Origin: Crocinitomicaceae bacterium
Lineage (GTDB): Bacteria > Bacteroidota > Bacteroidia > Flavobacteriales_D > Crocinitomicaceae
DNA length: 13,579 nt
Reading direction: 5' to 3'
Assembly: GCA_020635955.1 (NCBI GenBank)
Contig: JACJYW010000001.1
Location: forward strand, 1 to 13,579
The position numbers were made by a program, and so were the translations under genes. Under the pieces are notes generated by a model, which ran no database searches, was not told where the DNA came from, and saw only the letters and a program-made list of their open reading frames with translations. Position 1 is the stretch's first letter; each line of letters begins with the position of its first letter. This document shows positions 5,642-13,579 of the stretch, piece by piece.

Positions 5642-6115
5642 TTATCGTTGACTTTTGTATCCCTCATAAATTGGATTTAGCCGGCATTGCATGAAAGCTT
5701 CAAGCAAATTTAATGTAAACATTCCCTGTTCTCTTGGTAGTACAATATTGATTCGGGTTGTATTTTCTCTGATCCAATTTCCAACATCTTGATGTACATC
5801 TAAATTATTCATAAAATTTGGATCAATTAATAATGAATTAGCAAGATTACTCTTGGAGCTTTTCGCTAAATAATGATGATTCCTATATCTAGCTTGTGAT
5901 TTCGGTCCAACTTTACCAACTTTATAACAAAGTTCGCATTTTGCATCCATAAAAATGTATACAGCCATCGATTTTGATGGTAAAGATGTGAGAATGTGAT
6001 CAGACCCTGCGGATAAATATTCGCAGATTATTTCTTTAAATGATAAACAAACGTTTGCATATTTACATACCTCGATAAATTCATAGAGAATTAATTCAAA
6101 ATCAATTGCTTTCAT
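5642..6115 (-). CDS. Variant GIY-YIG nuclease family protein
   Basis: 157 residues. After an N-terminal helical region of about 48 residues comes a GIY-YIG-like module: AVYIF (51-55) in place of the GIY strand, CYKVGKVG (63-70) in place of YIG, ARYRNHHY (75-82) with the conserved Arg, and LLEAFMQCRLNP (137-148) with the expected Glu (E139) and Asn (N147). The family is related to homing endonucleases, UvrC and some restriction enzymes, which use Tyr, Arg and Glu with a metal ion to cut DNA. ATG 6115 begins 2 bp after the Res stop, so it is almost certainly co-expressed with Mod-Res and probably acts with them. No separate DNA-binding domain is obvious. It may be an accessory nuclease or a structural subunit that has kept the fold. 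Confidence 0.87.
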   Translation of the reverse strand: MKAIDFELILYEFIEVCKYANVCLSFKEIICEYLSAGSDHILTSLPSKSMAVYIFMDAKCELCYKVGKVGPKSQARYRNHHYLAKSSKSNLANSLLIDPNFMNNLDVHQDVGNWIRENTTRINIVLPREQGMFTLNLLEAFMQCRLNPIYEGYKSQR

Positions 6116-6117
6116 GC

Positions 6118-8796
6118 CTATAATTCAATATCAAATTTTGCTATCAAATAATTCATACTTGAAGTCCTATTAACCTCATTGTGCGGTAAGAGAAGATATC
6201 TCCATGGTTTGCCACCATTAGCTGAGGTGAATTGAGTTGCGTATGAGCAAAAGCGCTCGGCGGCACTTTTTTTGTCTAAAACGGCTCTATCCTCGGTTTG
6301 ATCAGATCGCTTTACTTCTATCATGAAAATGGCATCATTTGTTTCTACTATGAAGTCGGGTTCGTATCGCTTGGAGTTATTGTCCCAATAAATACGAAGT
6401 TGGTTGGGGGCTGGTCTTAGCCATTTTATTATCGTAATATCATTCTCCAAGATAAAGGCAAAATCTTGTTCGGCTTTGCTATCAAACTTGTATTCAAAAT
6501 GACATGCTTTTTCAAACCCACAGAAAACATATTTAGGTATGGCTTGGGTAGGAGTAACGACATCTCTATAATCTTTTTTGCCATCATGGACTAATGCAGA
6601 GAAATTCCACTCTTCAATCCGGTTGAAAGGAAATACCTTTGGTTCTATGTAATCGGCAGAATGCAAGACGAAGTGTTGCTTCATTTGCGTGTATATCTTA
6701 TTTGCGATAGCCGATTTGAATTGAAATATCGCTTGAGATAACTTGCCTTCATCTTCAATATTTGCTTTTATAGTTTCAAATGCCTCAGTAGCTAGTTGAT
6801 AGAGTATTTCCGCGTTGTCATCATAATCAATTTCGGGAAAGTCGATTAATTCAGCGATAATAAGCTTGATGGGATTACCGTATGAGCCACTGGACTTGGC
6901 TTTGATTGTTTCGACTTGTTTATCCAATAAACCCATACGGATGATCTCCTGTTCCAAAGCTTGGAAGTTAAAGCTTCTAGTATCCAAACTGAAAGCTTGA
7001 AATTCAGCCCAAGTTTCACCTTGTACCAGATCCATTCTGGGTATTTCGATGATTCTGCTTTTATAATCGGTTACCATCTTATCATACTGAGCTTCGACAT
7101 CAGCTGCAATCTGTGCTGCAAATAAGTTCCCTTGTCCTTTGGATAAGTCTTCCTTTATTTTACGTAATACCTTCTGTTTTACGCCATCTTTTCTGAGGTC
7201 ATCTATCTTGCGAACATCAGGTAGACTATTAAATTCAGGAAGTGCATTGATGATGGCTTTTTTTGCATCCAGACATGATTGAGCCTGCTGCCTTTGTGGA
7301 GAACTAGTCATTCCATTCACCCTTAACTGCTCTTCCATTAATTTTTGCTCAACGACTGGAACGGAAGTAACCACCTGTGTTTTATTGTTGAAGTCTTCGG
7401 CTGTGATTTCTACAAAACTCAACTTGTTTAAAATTGAATCGGGATCTTGTGCGGCTTCAATAACTGCATTGAAATTTTCATGAGCTACTACGGTGAGCTT
7501 GTCAATTTTATCCACTCCGGTGCGTTTTCCATCGAAAGGCAAGCGAAGGCCCCTGCCAATGGTTTGTTCAACCAATATGCCAGCATTGGCCGCACGTAGA
7601 GGAACAATGGTATATAGGTTAGTTACATCCCAACCCTCTTTGAGCATGTTTACATGGATGACAATTTCAATTTCATTATCAGGACTTTCCAAAGAAACAA
7701 ACTGCTTTTCAATATCTTCTTCCTTCTTGGTGGAAGAGTCTATTTGAAGCACTTTGCCTTTGTACTGTCCATTGTAGAACGAATCTGAATTGATGAGTTC
7801 GTGAATTTCTTTGGCATGGGCAATGTCCTTACATACTACCAAAATGAAAGGCTTTACCAGTTTTACATCATTGTTGAGGGCATAGATTTCCAGTTCGTTT
7901 TTGGTGTCCTGATGAATGCTGATGGCATCTTCTAGCTTTATGATTTCAACTTCCCGATCGGAAAGTGATCCTTTTTGAAAGTTCTTACGAGTGGCAATGG
8001 CCGGATTCTTGACATACTTGCCATCAGCTAATGCCTGGGCCAATGAATATTCATAAACAATGTTTCTAAACGGGAGACCTTTCTCGTCAAGAGGTGTGGC
8101 AGTTAATTCTATACCTAAAATGGGTTTCAGTTCATTGATGGCATTTTTTGAGGCATCTGCATGATAGCGATGAGCTTCATCCATCAGTATTACCAAATCA
8201 TCCAGGCCAGAAAGGTAATCCCAATACGATTGCCCCAGGTACTCTGATAATCTCTTGATGCGCGGAGCAAGGCTTACGCCTCCTTTTTTAGTACCTCTAC
8301 TGTCCGAATTGAATTTGGCAATGTTGAAAATGTTGATGCGAATTTCAGAATCTGAAAATAATGCACCCTGCTGACTGTAATTATCACCGGTAATGACAAT
8401 AGGTCGGTTATGGACGAACTCTGAAATGCCATTAAATACATATTTGGCGTAGCCAGGATTGCCAAAGTCCCCAATGAGCTTATCGTAGATGGTGAGGTTT
8501 GGCGCTAATACGAAAAAGTTTTTAATACCTTTTCGGAGGTACAAATAAGCAATAATCGCACCCATCAGACGGGTTTTTCCAACGCCTGTGGCTATGGAAA
8601 AAGCAATAGAAACAAAATCACGTTCAAAGTCTGTACAAGTAGGGAAGAAATCTTTTACTTTCTCCAGTTCATCGGCTAAATCAATTTCTTTTTTTAGCGC
8701 TAACTCTTCTGTAAGCTTGGCTACAATATCCAATGAATCTTGCAGTGGTTCACGAAGTGACAAGCGTTGTTTTATATAATTTGCAATGGTATTCAT
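6118..8796 (-). CDS. Type III-like restriction enzyme Res subunit (helicase-nuclease)
   Basis: 892 residues, about the usual Res length. The first RecA domain has Walker A ATGVGKT (69-75), motif II DEAH (206-209) and TAT (232-234). The second has EGWDVTNLYTIVPLR (387-401) and QTIGRGLRLP (411-420, arginine fingers). The C-terminal PD-(D/E)XK nuclease shows EPDFIV (D814) and MIEVKRSD (E827, K829). Every catalytic residue expected of an active enzyme is present. In Type III systems Res forms a complex with Mod, hydrolyses ATP after recognition of unmethylated sites and cuts nearby DNA. The start ATG at 8796 lies 9 bp after the Mod stop, and GIY-YIG follows 2 bp after the Res stop, so translation is probably coupled. 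The gene appears intact. Confidence 0.95.
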   Translation of the reverse strand: MNTIANYIKQRLSLREPLQDSLDIVAKLTEELALKKEIDLADELEKVKDFFPTCTDFERDFVSIAFSIATGVGKTRLMGAIIAYLYLRKGIKNFFVLAPNLTIYDKLIGDFGNPGYAKYVFNGISEFVHNRPIVITGDNYSQQGALFSDSEIRINIFNIAKFNSDSRGTKKGGVSLAPRIKRLSEYLGQSYWDYLSGLDDLVILMDEAHRYHADASKNAINELKPILGIELTATPLDEKGLPFRNIVYEYSLAQALADGKYVKNPAIATRKNFQKGSLSDREVEIIKLEDAISIHQDTKNELEIYALNNDVKLVKPFILVVCKDIAHAKEIHELINSDSFYNGQYKGKVLQIDSSTKKEEDIEKQFVSLESPDNEIEIVIHVNMLKEGWDVTNLYTIVPLRAANAGILVEQTIGRGLRLPFDGKRTGVDKIDKLTVVAHENFNAVIEAAQDPDSILNKLSFVEITAEDFNNKTQVVTSVPVVEQKLMEEQLRVNGMTSSPQRQQAQSCLDAKKAIINALPEFNSLPDVRKIDDLRKDGVKQKVLRKIKEDLSKGQGNLFAAQIAADVEAQYDKMVTDYKSRIIEIPRMDLVQGETWAEFQAFSLDTRSFNFQALEQEIIRMGLLDKQVETIKAKSSGSYGNPIKLIIAELIDFPEIDYDDNAEILYQLATEAFETIKANIEDEGKLSQAIFQFKSAIANKIYTQMKQHFVLHSADYIEPKVFPFNRIEEWNFSALVHDGKKDYRDVVTPTQAIPKYVFCGFEKACHFEYKFDSKAEQDFAFILENDITIIKWLRPAPNQLRIYWDNNSKRYEPDFIVETNDAIFMIEVKRSDQTEDRAVLDKKSAAERFCSYATQFTSANGGKPWRYLLLPHNEVNRTSSMNYLIAKFDIEL

Positions 8797-8805
8797 ATCC
8801 CGTAT

Positions 8806-10509
8806 TTAAAATAGTGAGGTTTGTTGGTTCGGCTTGTTTTTAACTCGGATGGCTTGTACGCTAAGTTCTTCTGTACGATCGTCCATGTCATCTTTACCAT
8901 CATCCATGGGTAGGTTGATGATATTCAGGCTGTAGTCCTCCTTGCCGAACTCACATCTGCCCAGGAGCATCAATGGAATTTTTTTAATTGTGATATTTGT
9001 GTATTTCCCTTTACACGCTGTCTGAAAACTTTTGCAGCAGATGAGCAGGGTTTCCCCCGGTTGCATTTCATCTTGAATACTATCCAGGGCCTCTACGGTT
9101 AAGAATTGTGTAGTAGTGAAAATAAAATCATGCTCAGAGCTTTGGCCTTGCTTCCAATAGGTGCTTTCATGAGGTAGGTATTTAAAGCCCTCTTGCTTGG
9201 CCATAGCAGCTGCAAGCATATCGGCATTATACTCTTGACTGATAATCCAATTACCAAACTTATCTTGTTTTAATAAACTGGGAGCAAGGGTATAGAACTT
9301 AATACCGCCACCGCCTTGCCAGTTCACCGCTTTGCTGATACCCCCTTGTTCACCATCTATCACTTTTTTTAGGCGAGGAAAACAGTGTGTAAATGCATGA
9401 TCCCCTAATTCAATACCAATATATTTTCTACCCATTTTATGAGCAACAGCTATGCTCGTACCAGAGCCTAAGAAAGAATCTAAAACAATTTCTCCCTCAT
9501 TACTTGCAATATGAATGATTAGTTTTAATAGGTTCTCAGGTTTAGGTGTTTCAAACGCAGCCTTAGAACCAAAAATCTTTTCTATTTCAGAACTAGCATG
9601 CTGATTCAAAGCTACTTCATACCAAATCGTTGGAGTTGTCATGCCTTGTCTAACTTCAGACAAATACAATTTTCTCATTGGAGTAGTTGCTTTTCCATCT
9701 ACTCCCCAATAAAGTCTGTTTTCAGTTTGAAGCTTAGCCATATCCTGTTTATTATGTCTCCAGCAGGTCCCTTTCCGTGGAAAAACTTTTTCTCCAGTAT
9801 ATGGATTGGTAATTGCGTAAACTAGACTTTCCACATGTCGGCCACCTTTAGCATTTGCAGTAGTATCAATTTTACGAAAAGGTCCATTTGGATCAGGTCC
9901 ATTTGGTTCTTTATAGACACTATATTGCTTATTGGCTTTATCTGTTCTTGGGCTAAGATTGAAATGTTCTTCCGCGAAAGTTTTCTTTGATTTTTCAATT
10001 TTTACTTTTCCATAAATAAGAATATGTTCATGAATGGCCCCAATATTCCTATCATTGGGAGGACCATCTCTTTTCTTCCAAATGATATTTGCAATAAAGC
10101 AGGATCTACCAAAAACCTCATCACAGAGCACTTTTAAATAGTGACATTCATTATCATCAATCGATATCCATATTGACCCATCACTTCTCAGCAAATTTCG
10201 AAGTAATTTAAGTCTAGGTCTCATTAGGTTTAACCATTGGGAATGCTCAATGCCGTCGTCATATTGCTCAAATGCACTTCCTGTGTTATAAGGAGGATCT
10301 ATGTAAATGCACTTTACTTTCCCAGCATAGTCTTGTTCCAGGGCTTTGAGAGCAAGGAGGTTGTCTCCGTGTATGAGCATGTTTTCGCTGCTTTGGTCGC
10401 CATAGCTGAACTCGGGATTTTCGATAAGTATGCGAGGCTCCAGCTTGGGTTCTTCGCCTTTGCCTATCCAGGTCAGCTCCAGTTTTTGTAGGTTATTCTT
10501 CTTACTCAT
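8806..10509 (-). CDS. Type III-like adenine-specific DNA methyltransferase (Mod)
   Basis: 567 residues from ATG 10509; a GTG at 10512 would add one residue. The beta-class N6-adenine methyltransferase order is clear: catalytic DPPYNTG near residues 71-77, a middle region with the probable target-recognition segment (about 140-300), then the S-adenosylmethionine motif LDSFLGSGT near 343-351 and KYIGIELG. The C-terminal 185 residues are an extra domain found in Mod proteins of this subgroup (QEGFKYLP, TTQFLTVEAL and LLGRCEFG segments). It would methylate one strand of a short asymmetric site to protect host DNA and give Res its specificity. The extreme C-terminus QQTSLF resembles a sliding-clamp binding peptide. 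No upstream regulator is visible except the broken small gene 38 bp before it. Confidence 0.95.
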   Translation of the reverse strand: MSKKNNLQKLELTWIGKGEEPKLEPRILIENPEFSYGDQSSENMLIHGDNLLALKALEQDYAGKVKCIYIDPPYNTGSAFEQYDDGIEHSQWLNLMRPRLKLLRNLLRSDGSIWISIDDNECHYLKVLCDEVFGRSCFIANIIWKKRDGPPNDRNIGAIHEHILIYGKVKIEKSKKTFAEEHFNLSPRTDKANKQYSVYKEPNGPDPNGPFRKIDTTANAKGGRHVESLVYAITNPYTGEKVFPRKGTCWRHNKQDMAKLQTENRLYWGVDGKATTPMRKLYLSEVRQGMTTPTIWYEVALNQHASSEIEKIFGSKAAFETPKPENLLKLIIHIASNEGEIVLDSFLGSGTSIAVAHKMGRKYIGIELGDHAFTHCFPRLKKVIDGEQGGISKAVNWQGGGGIKFYTLAPSLLKQDKFGNWIISQEYNADMLAAAMAKQEGFKYLPHESTYWKQGQSSEHDFIFTTTQFLTVEALDSIQDEMQPGETLLICCKSFQTACKGKYTNITIKKIPLMLLGRCEFGKEDYSLNIINLPMDDGKDDMDDRTEELSVQAIRVKNKPNQQTSLF

Positions 10510-10547
10510 CACATGTAAAGTTTGTCTAAACTTCGCTGGAAGTTTAT

Positions 10548-10655
10548 CTAATTATCTACGGAAGTATTGGATTTAGATGAACTCAACACCCAGCGTGAAT
10601 GTCTTGTAGTTTCTTGATTTACAATGGTTTTGTCCTTTTTATGCATGGCGTAAAC
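10548..10655 (-). pseudogene. Read-through tail of the small wHTH gene beyond its in-frame TGA
   Basis: After the TGA at 10656-10658 the same frame continues for 35 codons to TAG at 10548. It contains KKDKTIVN and TTRHSRWVL, which correspond to the final strand-helix and KW(V/Q)L ending of AlbA_2/RecG-like regulators. The frame is maintained, so the TGA appears to be one nonsense change in a coding region. The stretch also separates Mod from the gene above. Confidence 0.6.
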
Positions 10656-11000
10656 TCAGTTGCGCACTTTGTTCTTCTTCTTTTGTTCATCTAAAACAGC
10701 GTGAAGAATGTCTAAAATCAACTTGTCTATATCCTCCTTAGACGCCTCGCCGTATTGTGAAATCAGGTCAATGATCAGTTTCTTGTAGTGATCATCTTTC
10801 AGACCTCTATTCTTGATGTACTCAGCCTTTTTATTGGTGGCTTCAGCAATTTGAGCAGATATAAAGTAATTGGGTTTACGTCCTTCGATGAAGCCTTTCT
10901 TTTTGAGCATTTTTGCCGCATCGTCGGTTATAGGCATTACTTTTTGCCGCTCGTCTATTAATTGAATGAGTTCCTGATTCTCCATTAGATCAAGTTCCAT
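10656..11000 (-). CDS. Winged-helix tail domain of AlbA_2/RecG-like regulators, stand-alone and C-terminally cut
   Basis: 114 residues from ATG 11000, or 109 from ATG 10985, which overlaps the SNF2 stop as TAATG and is the better start if translation is coupled. Segments such as ITDDAAKMLKKKGFIEGRKP, NYFISAQIAEATNKKAEYIK and EQKKKNKVRN match, from memory, the C-terminal part of Schlafen AlbA_2 / RecG-like ATP-binding regulators. Those proteins have about 300 more residues in front, which are absent here. The normal last 25-30 residues lie beyond an in-frame TGA (see 10548-10655). It may be a small DNA-binding subunit derived from such a protein or a decaying remnant inside the operon. Its position between helicase and Mod suggests a past role in the system's control or assembly. 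Confidence 0.8.
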   Translation of the reverse strand: MELDLMENQELIQLIDERQKVMPITDDAAKMLKKKGFIEGRKPNYFISAQIAEATNKKAEYIKNRGLKDDHYKKLIIDLISQYGEASKEDIDKLILDILHAVLDEQKKKNKVRN

Positions 11001-13579
11001 TTTATAGTGAATAAATCAGATATCTTGATGTCTTGTTTCAGGTGTTGTTCTATTTCGTCCAACAGTTTTTCCTTTCGCTCGTCAATTAAATCCTGGGCTT
11101 CAAAGAGGTGTTGGCGCTTTTCGCTACGTTTCTTTTCAAGGTCTTTAATGGCTCTTTGGGCTTTTACTTTAGCTTCCAGGTTGAGCATTTTCTTTGCCTC
11201 TGATTTTCGGAGTTTTATTTCCGCATCCAAGTCTTTGATTTCCTTGTCTAAGCTCAATTTCATATCATCAGCCCATTGATCGAGTTTATCCATTTCAGTA
11301 TCAAAAAAGTCTTTATTTCGCTCAGCATTTATCGTAATCACCGACTGTGTACAGGCATACGCAACTTCATCAAGCCTGAGCACCGTCTCATCAGGAACAT
11401 AGTACGAATGGCCTTCTATAGCTTGAAGGGAAAACATCCGTTGGGCAATTTCATCTTCAATCATTTCATCGGAATCCGTAATACATGCAGAGATAAGAAA
11501 ATCTTCGTGTTCAAATGAGTCTATTTCTAGATGGCTCACTCGCATCCAGCCGGATGTTCCAATATACTTTTCAAGAGCACTTACTTTGGTAGGTGTATTG
11601 GAATAATCAAATGATATTTCTTTTATTTCAGTGGATAAAGCTTTACAGGCATTTAGTACTTGTTTAGCTAACTTATGTCCAACCCTGTAAATGTTCGTAT
11701 CATCTGGTACATCAATGTCCGATTTGCGTTCACCCATCTTAGGTTTTAAAATCATATAGGGGCCACTATGGATGTTTTCGGTCGGAAAAGGATTCTGTAT
11801 CAGCGTAAAGGTAAAGTTGGCATCATCGAAGCGAGCATTACCATTGAGATAAAATTTGGTAGTTGTCCAAAGTCTCTCTTCAAAGCGGTTTAAGTATTCC
11901 GTACTTTCTAATAAATTGCTTCGTAGTTTTTTCCTTACCTCCTCATCAAAGTTTTCCAATAGGACCTTTCTTGTTTCCTGAACTTTCTCTGAAATATCGG
12001 GTCTTAGTTCTTCTTGCAATATGTCAAATGCTGCCTGGATTTCATCTGTTGTTCGACATTGTTGATATATACTAGCTATGCGCTTTTCAAAATCTAATCC
12101 ATTCCCAATACTACCCAAGACTTCATCGGAAGCTCCAAAAACACCATCGAATAAGCGGAACTTTTTGTCTAAAAGTTCATATACACGTTGATCAGCGGCG
12201 TTTGCTTTGTTCAGGAAATTGATAACTACCACGTCGTATTTCTGCCCATAGCGATGACATCGGCCAATTCGTTGCTCGATACGTTGTGGATTCCAGGGGA
12301 GATCAAAATTGATAACTAGCGAGCAAAATTGTAAATTGATTCCTTCGGCTGCAGCTTCAGTGGCTACCATAATGGTTGCCTTGTCTTTAAAATAATCCAC
12401 AATAGCTGCTCTACGATCCGCTGTGAGGGAACCAGTAAGAACATCTGTACCCTGATGTTTTTTGAGATAAGAAGTATAGATTTCTTTGGATTTAGAATCG
12501 GTATTACTGCCATTGAATTTAACAACTTTGTCTTGGTAGCCTCTTGCTTCCAAGAGGCTGCAAAGAAAATCTTGAGTACGCCTTGACTCAGTGAAAATAA
12601 GTGCTTTTTGATTCGCTCCCAATTTTTCCAATGCTTCAAAACCTTTATTCAATGCGGTGAATAATTGTTCGGCTTTTGAGTTTTTTCTAATTCGTTCAGC
12701 TAGATCTCTGAATTTTTTTAAGTCTGCCAATTCAATTTTAATGGCTTCAATATCTTTTTCGGTGAAGACTATTTCCTCAATGCCATCTTCATCTCCAATA
12801 TCATCTTCTTCGTCACTTTCCCATTCATCTTGAATTTCATCATAGGTTTCAAAATCAAGAGATAATTCGGAATCGTCATGTTCTGCATGGAGATTGGCAA
12901 TAATGTTCTCAAGTCGATTTACCAGGGCATCTAATGTTCCATAGATTGCATAAGTAGAAGAAGCCAACAATTTGCGCAGAATTAAGGTCATAAGCTGCCG
13001 TTGACTTAAAGGCAATGCATAGAGTTTAGGTCGTTGCAAATAATCAGAAACCCAGTCGTAAAGCGTTATTTCATCATTACTGGGAAAGTATTCTTCTACT
13101 ATCGGCTTACGTTCAGTGTATTTAATGTATTCAAGAACTTGCCTTCTTAATGTGCGTTTACAAATTGGCTGTAGACGATTTCTTAGGTCTTCAAAGTTCT
13201 CTTCATCTACATTCCTGCTGAACTGACTTTTAAAACTTTTAAGGTCGCCAAAAATATAGGGATCTATAAGGCTAACTAAGCCAAACAATTCGAGTATGGA
13301 ATTTTGCAGCGGCGTTGCTGTTAGCAGGACTTTTTTGCAGTGATCTAAAGCTTCTTTTATAGCATTTCCGATTTTATTGGTCGGTTTATATACGTTGCGT
13401 AGACGATGTGCTTCATCAATAATGACTAAATCCCAATTAATGTGTTTCAGATAAGGCGCTTTGTTCTTCGCAAAATGGAAGGAGCAAATGATGATGGTAT
13501 CCTCTTGATTAAATGGGTTGAGGTTGCCTTCCTTAATGTAATTATTAAATGATTTTGCTTCCAGAATAATAGAAGTTAG
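10985..13579 (-). CDS. SNF2-family helicase-related ATPase (5' end outside window)
   Basis: 864 codons are visible; the frame is open to the window edge, so the N-terminus with Walker A is missing. Visible motifs: IIDEAH at residues 53-58 of the visible part, LLTATPLQNS at 85-94 (SNF2 hallmark), ATEAAAEGINLQ at 406-417, and QRIEQRIGRCHRYGQ at 432-446. Between the RecA domains is an acidic stretch rich in Asp/Glu (about 245-270). Near the C-terminus is a long charged coiled coil (about 730-840, LDKEIKDLDAEIKLRKSEAK and onward), ending in LFTIKWNLI. Family members translocate on double-stranded DNA and remodel DNA-bound proteins; in DISARM class 1 a SNF2 protein (DrmD) pairs with a methyltransferase. 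Here it opens the visible operon and probably supports recognition or processing by Mod-Res. Confidence 0.95.
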   Translation of the reverse strand, partial: LTSIILEAKSFNNYIKEGNLNPFNQEDTIIICSFHFAKNKAPYLKHINWDLVIIDEAHRLRNVYKPTNKIGNAIKEALDHCKKVLLTATPLQNSILELFGLVSLIDPYIFGDLKSFKSQFSRNVDEENFEDLRNRLQPICKRTLRRQVLEYIKYTERKPIVEEYFPSNDEITLYDWVSDYLQRPKLYALPLSQRQLMTLILRKLLASSTYAIYGTLDALVNRLENIIANLHAEHDDSELSLDFETYDEIQDEWESDEEDDIGDEDGIEEIVFTEKDIEAIKIELADLKKFRDLAERIRKNSKAEQLFTALNKGFEALEKLGANQKALIFTESRRTQDFLCSLLEARGYQDKVVKFNGSNTDSKSKEIYTSYLKKHQGTDVLTGSLTADRRAAIVDYFKDKATIMVATEAAAEGINLQFCSLVINFDLPWNPQRIEQRIGRCHRYGQKYDVVVINFLNKANAADQRVYELLDKKFRLFDGVFGASDEVLGSIGNGLDFEKRIASIYQQCRTTDEIQAAFDILQEELRPDISEKVQETRKVLLENFDEEVRKKLRSNLLESTEYLNRFEERLWTTTKFYLNGNARFDDANFTFTLIQNPFPTENIHSGPYMILKPKMGERKSDIDVPDDTNIYRVGHKLAKQVLNACKALSTEIKEISFDYSNTPTKVSALEKYIGTSGWMRVSHLEIDSFEHEDFLISACITDSDEMIEDEIAQRMFSLQAIEGHSYYVPDETVLRLDEVAYACTQSVITINAERNKDFFDTEMDKLDQWADDMKLSLDKEIKDLDAEIKLRKSEAKKMLNLEAKVKAQRAIKDLEKKRSEKRQHLFEAQDLIDERKEKLLDEIEQHLKQDIKISDLFTIKWNLI

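Noticed and set aside
10656..11000. Antitoxin or DUF4391-type subunit
   Set aside because: Sequence segments fit the tail of AlbA_2/RecG-like regulators much better, and no toxin partner is adjacent.
11007..11279. Plus-strand Ser/Phe-rich open frame opposite the SNF2 coiled coil
   Set aside because: Its composition is the direct antisense image of a Lys/Glu-rich coiled-coil coding region.
5642..13579. DISARM or BREX system
   Set aside because: SNF2 plus methyltransferase recalls DISARM class 1, but no DUF1998 (DrmB), DrmA or phospholipase-D (DrmC) gene is visible, and there is no PglZ or BrxC. Res and DPPY-type Mod point to Type III. Genes beyond 13579 could still change this.

Overview
The window looks like a piece of a Bacteroidota chromosome, probably from the Cytophagia/Flavobacteriia side. 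The basis is moderate-to-low GC, the protein families present (a small lipoprotein with the DSRCP/CxWAG signature, and a SNF2/Mod/Res/GIY-YIG set common in this phylum), scarce Shine-Dalgarno sequences, and intergenic DNA rich in small palindromic repeats. No taxonomic marker is present, so this is inference.

Left third (1-3593): mostly intergenic and strikingly repetitive. Two copies and the start of a third of a roughly 0.7-0.8 kb unit lie at 1, 776 and 1468. Each unit begins inside the last codons of one unidentified gene and includes that gene's stop. A short tandem repeat follows (1616-1728), then a minus-strand gene for a small lipoprotein that is out of frame at a run of seven A (1757-2163). 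Next come two degenerate tRNA-Cys copies carrying the same palindromic insert, and one intact tRNA-Cys(GCA) at 2868-2938 with a strong terminator behind it. From there to 3593 lies an array of hairpin modules, part of it expanded as a 100-bp tandem repeat.

Middle (3594-4592): an AT-rich stretch with two doubtful small ORFs, then a plus-strand gene for a roughly 185-residue protein with a HEPN-like R-N-x3-H motif.

Right two thirds (4613-13579), all minus strand: a defence locus. In transcription order it holds a SNF2-type helicase (5' end outside the window), a small winged-helix-like protein that matches only the tail of AlbA_2/RecG-like regulators and is itself cut by an in-frame TGA, a Type III-like adenine methyltransferase (Mod), a Type III-like restriction helicase-nuclease (Res), and a variant GIY-YIG protein 2 bp after Res. 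After a 90-bp gap comes a DUF4268 protein with a PD-(D/E)XK-like core. The tight spacing from SNF2 through GIY-YIG points to one operon. The likely logic is self-marking by Mod, cleavage by Res, and accessory DNA remodelling or cutting by SNF2 and GIY-YIG. The locus resembles a Type III restriction-modification system with accessory subunits. It is neither DISARM nor BREX, because their diagnostic genes are not visible.
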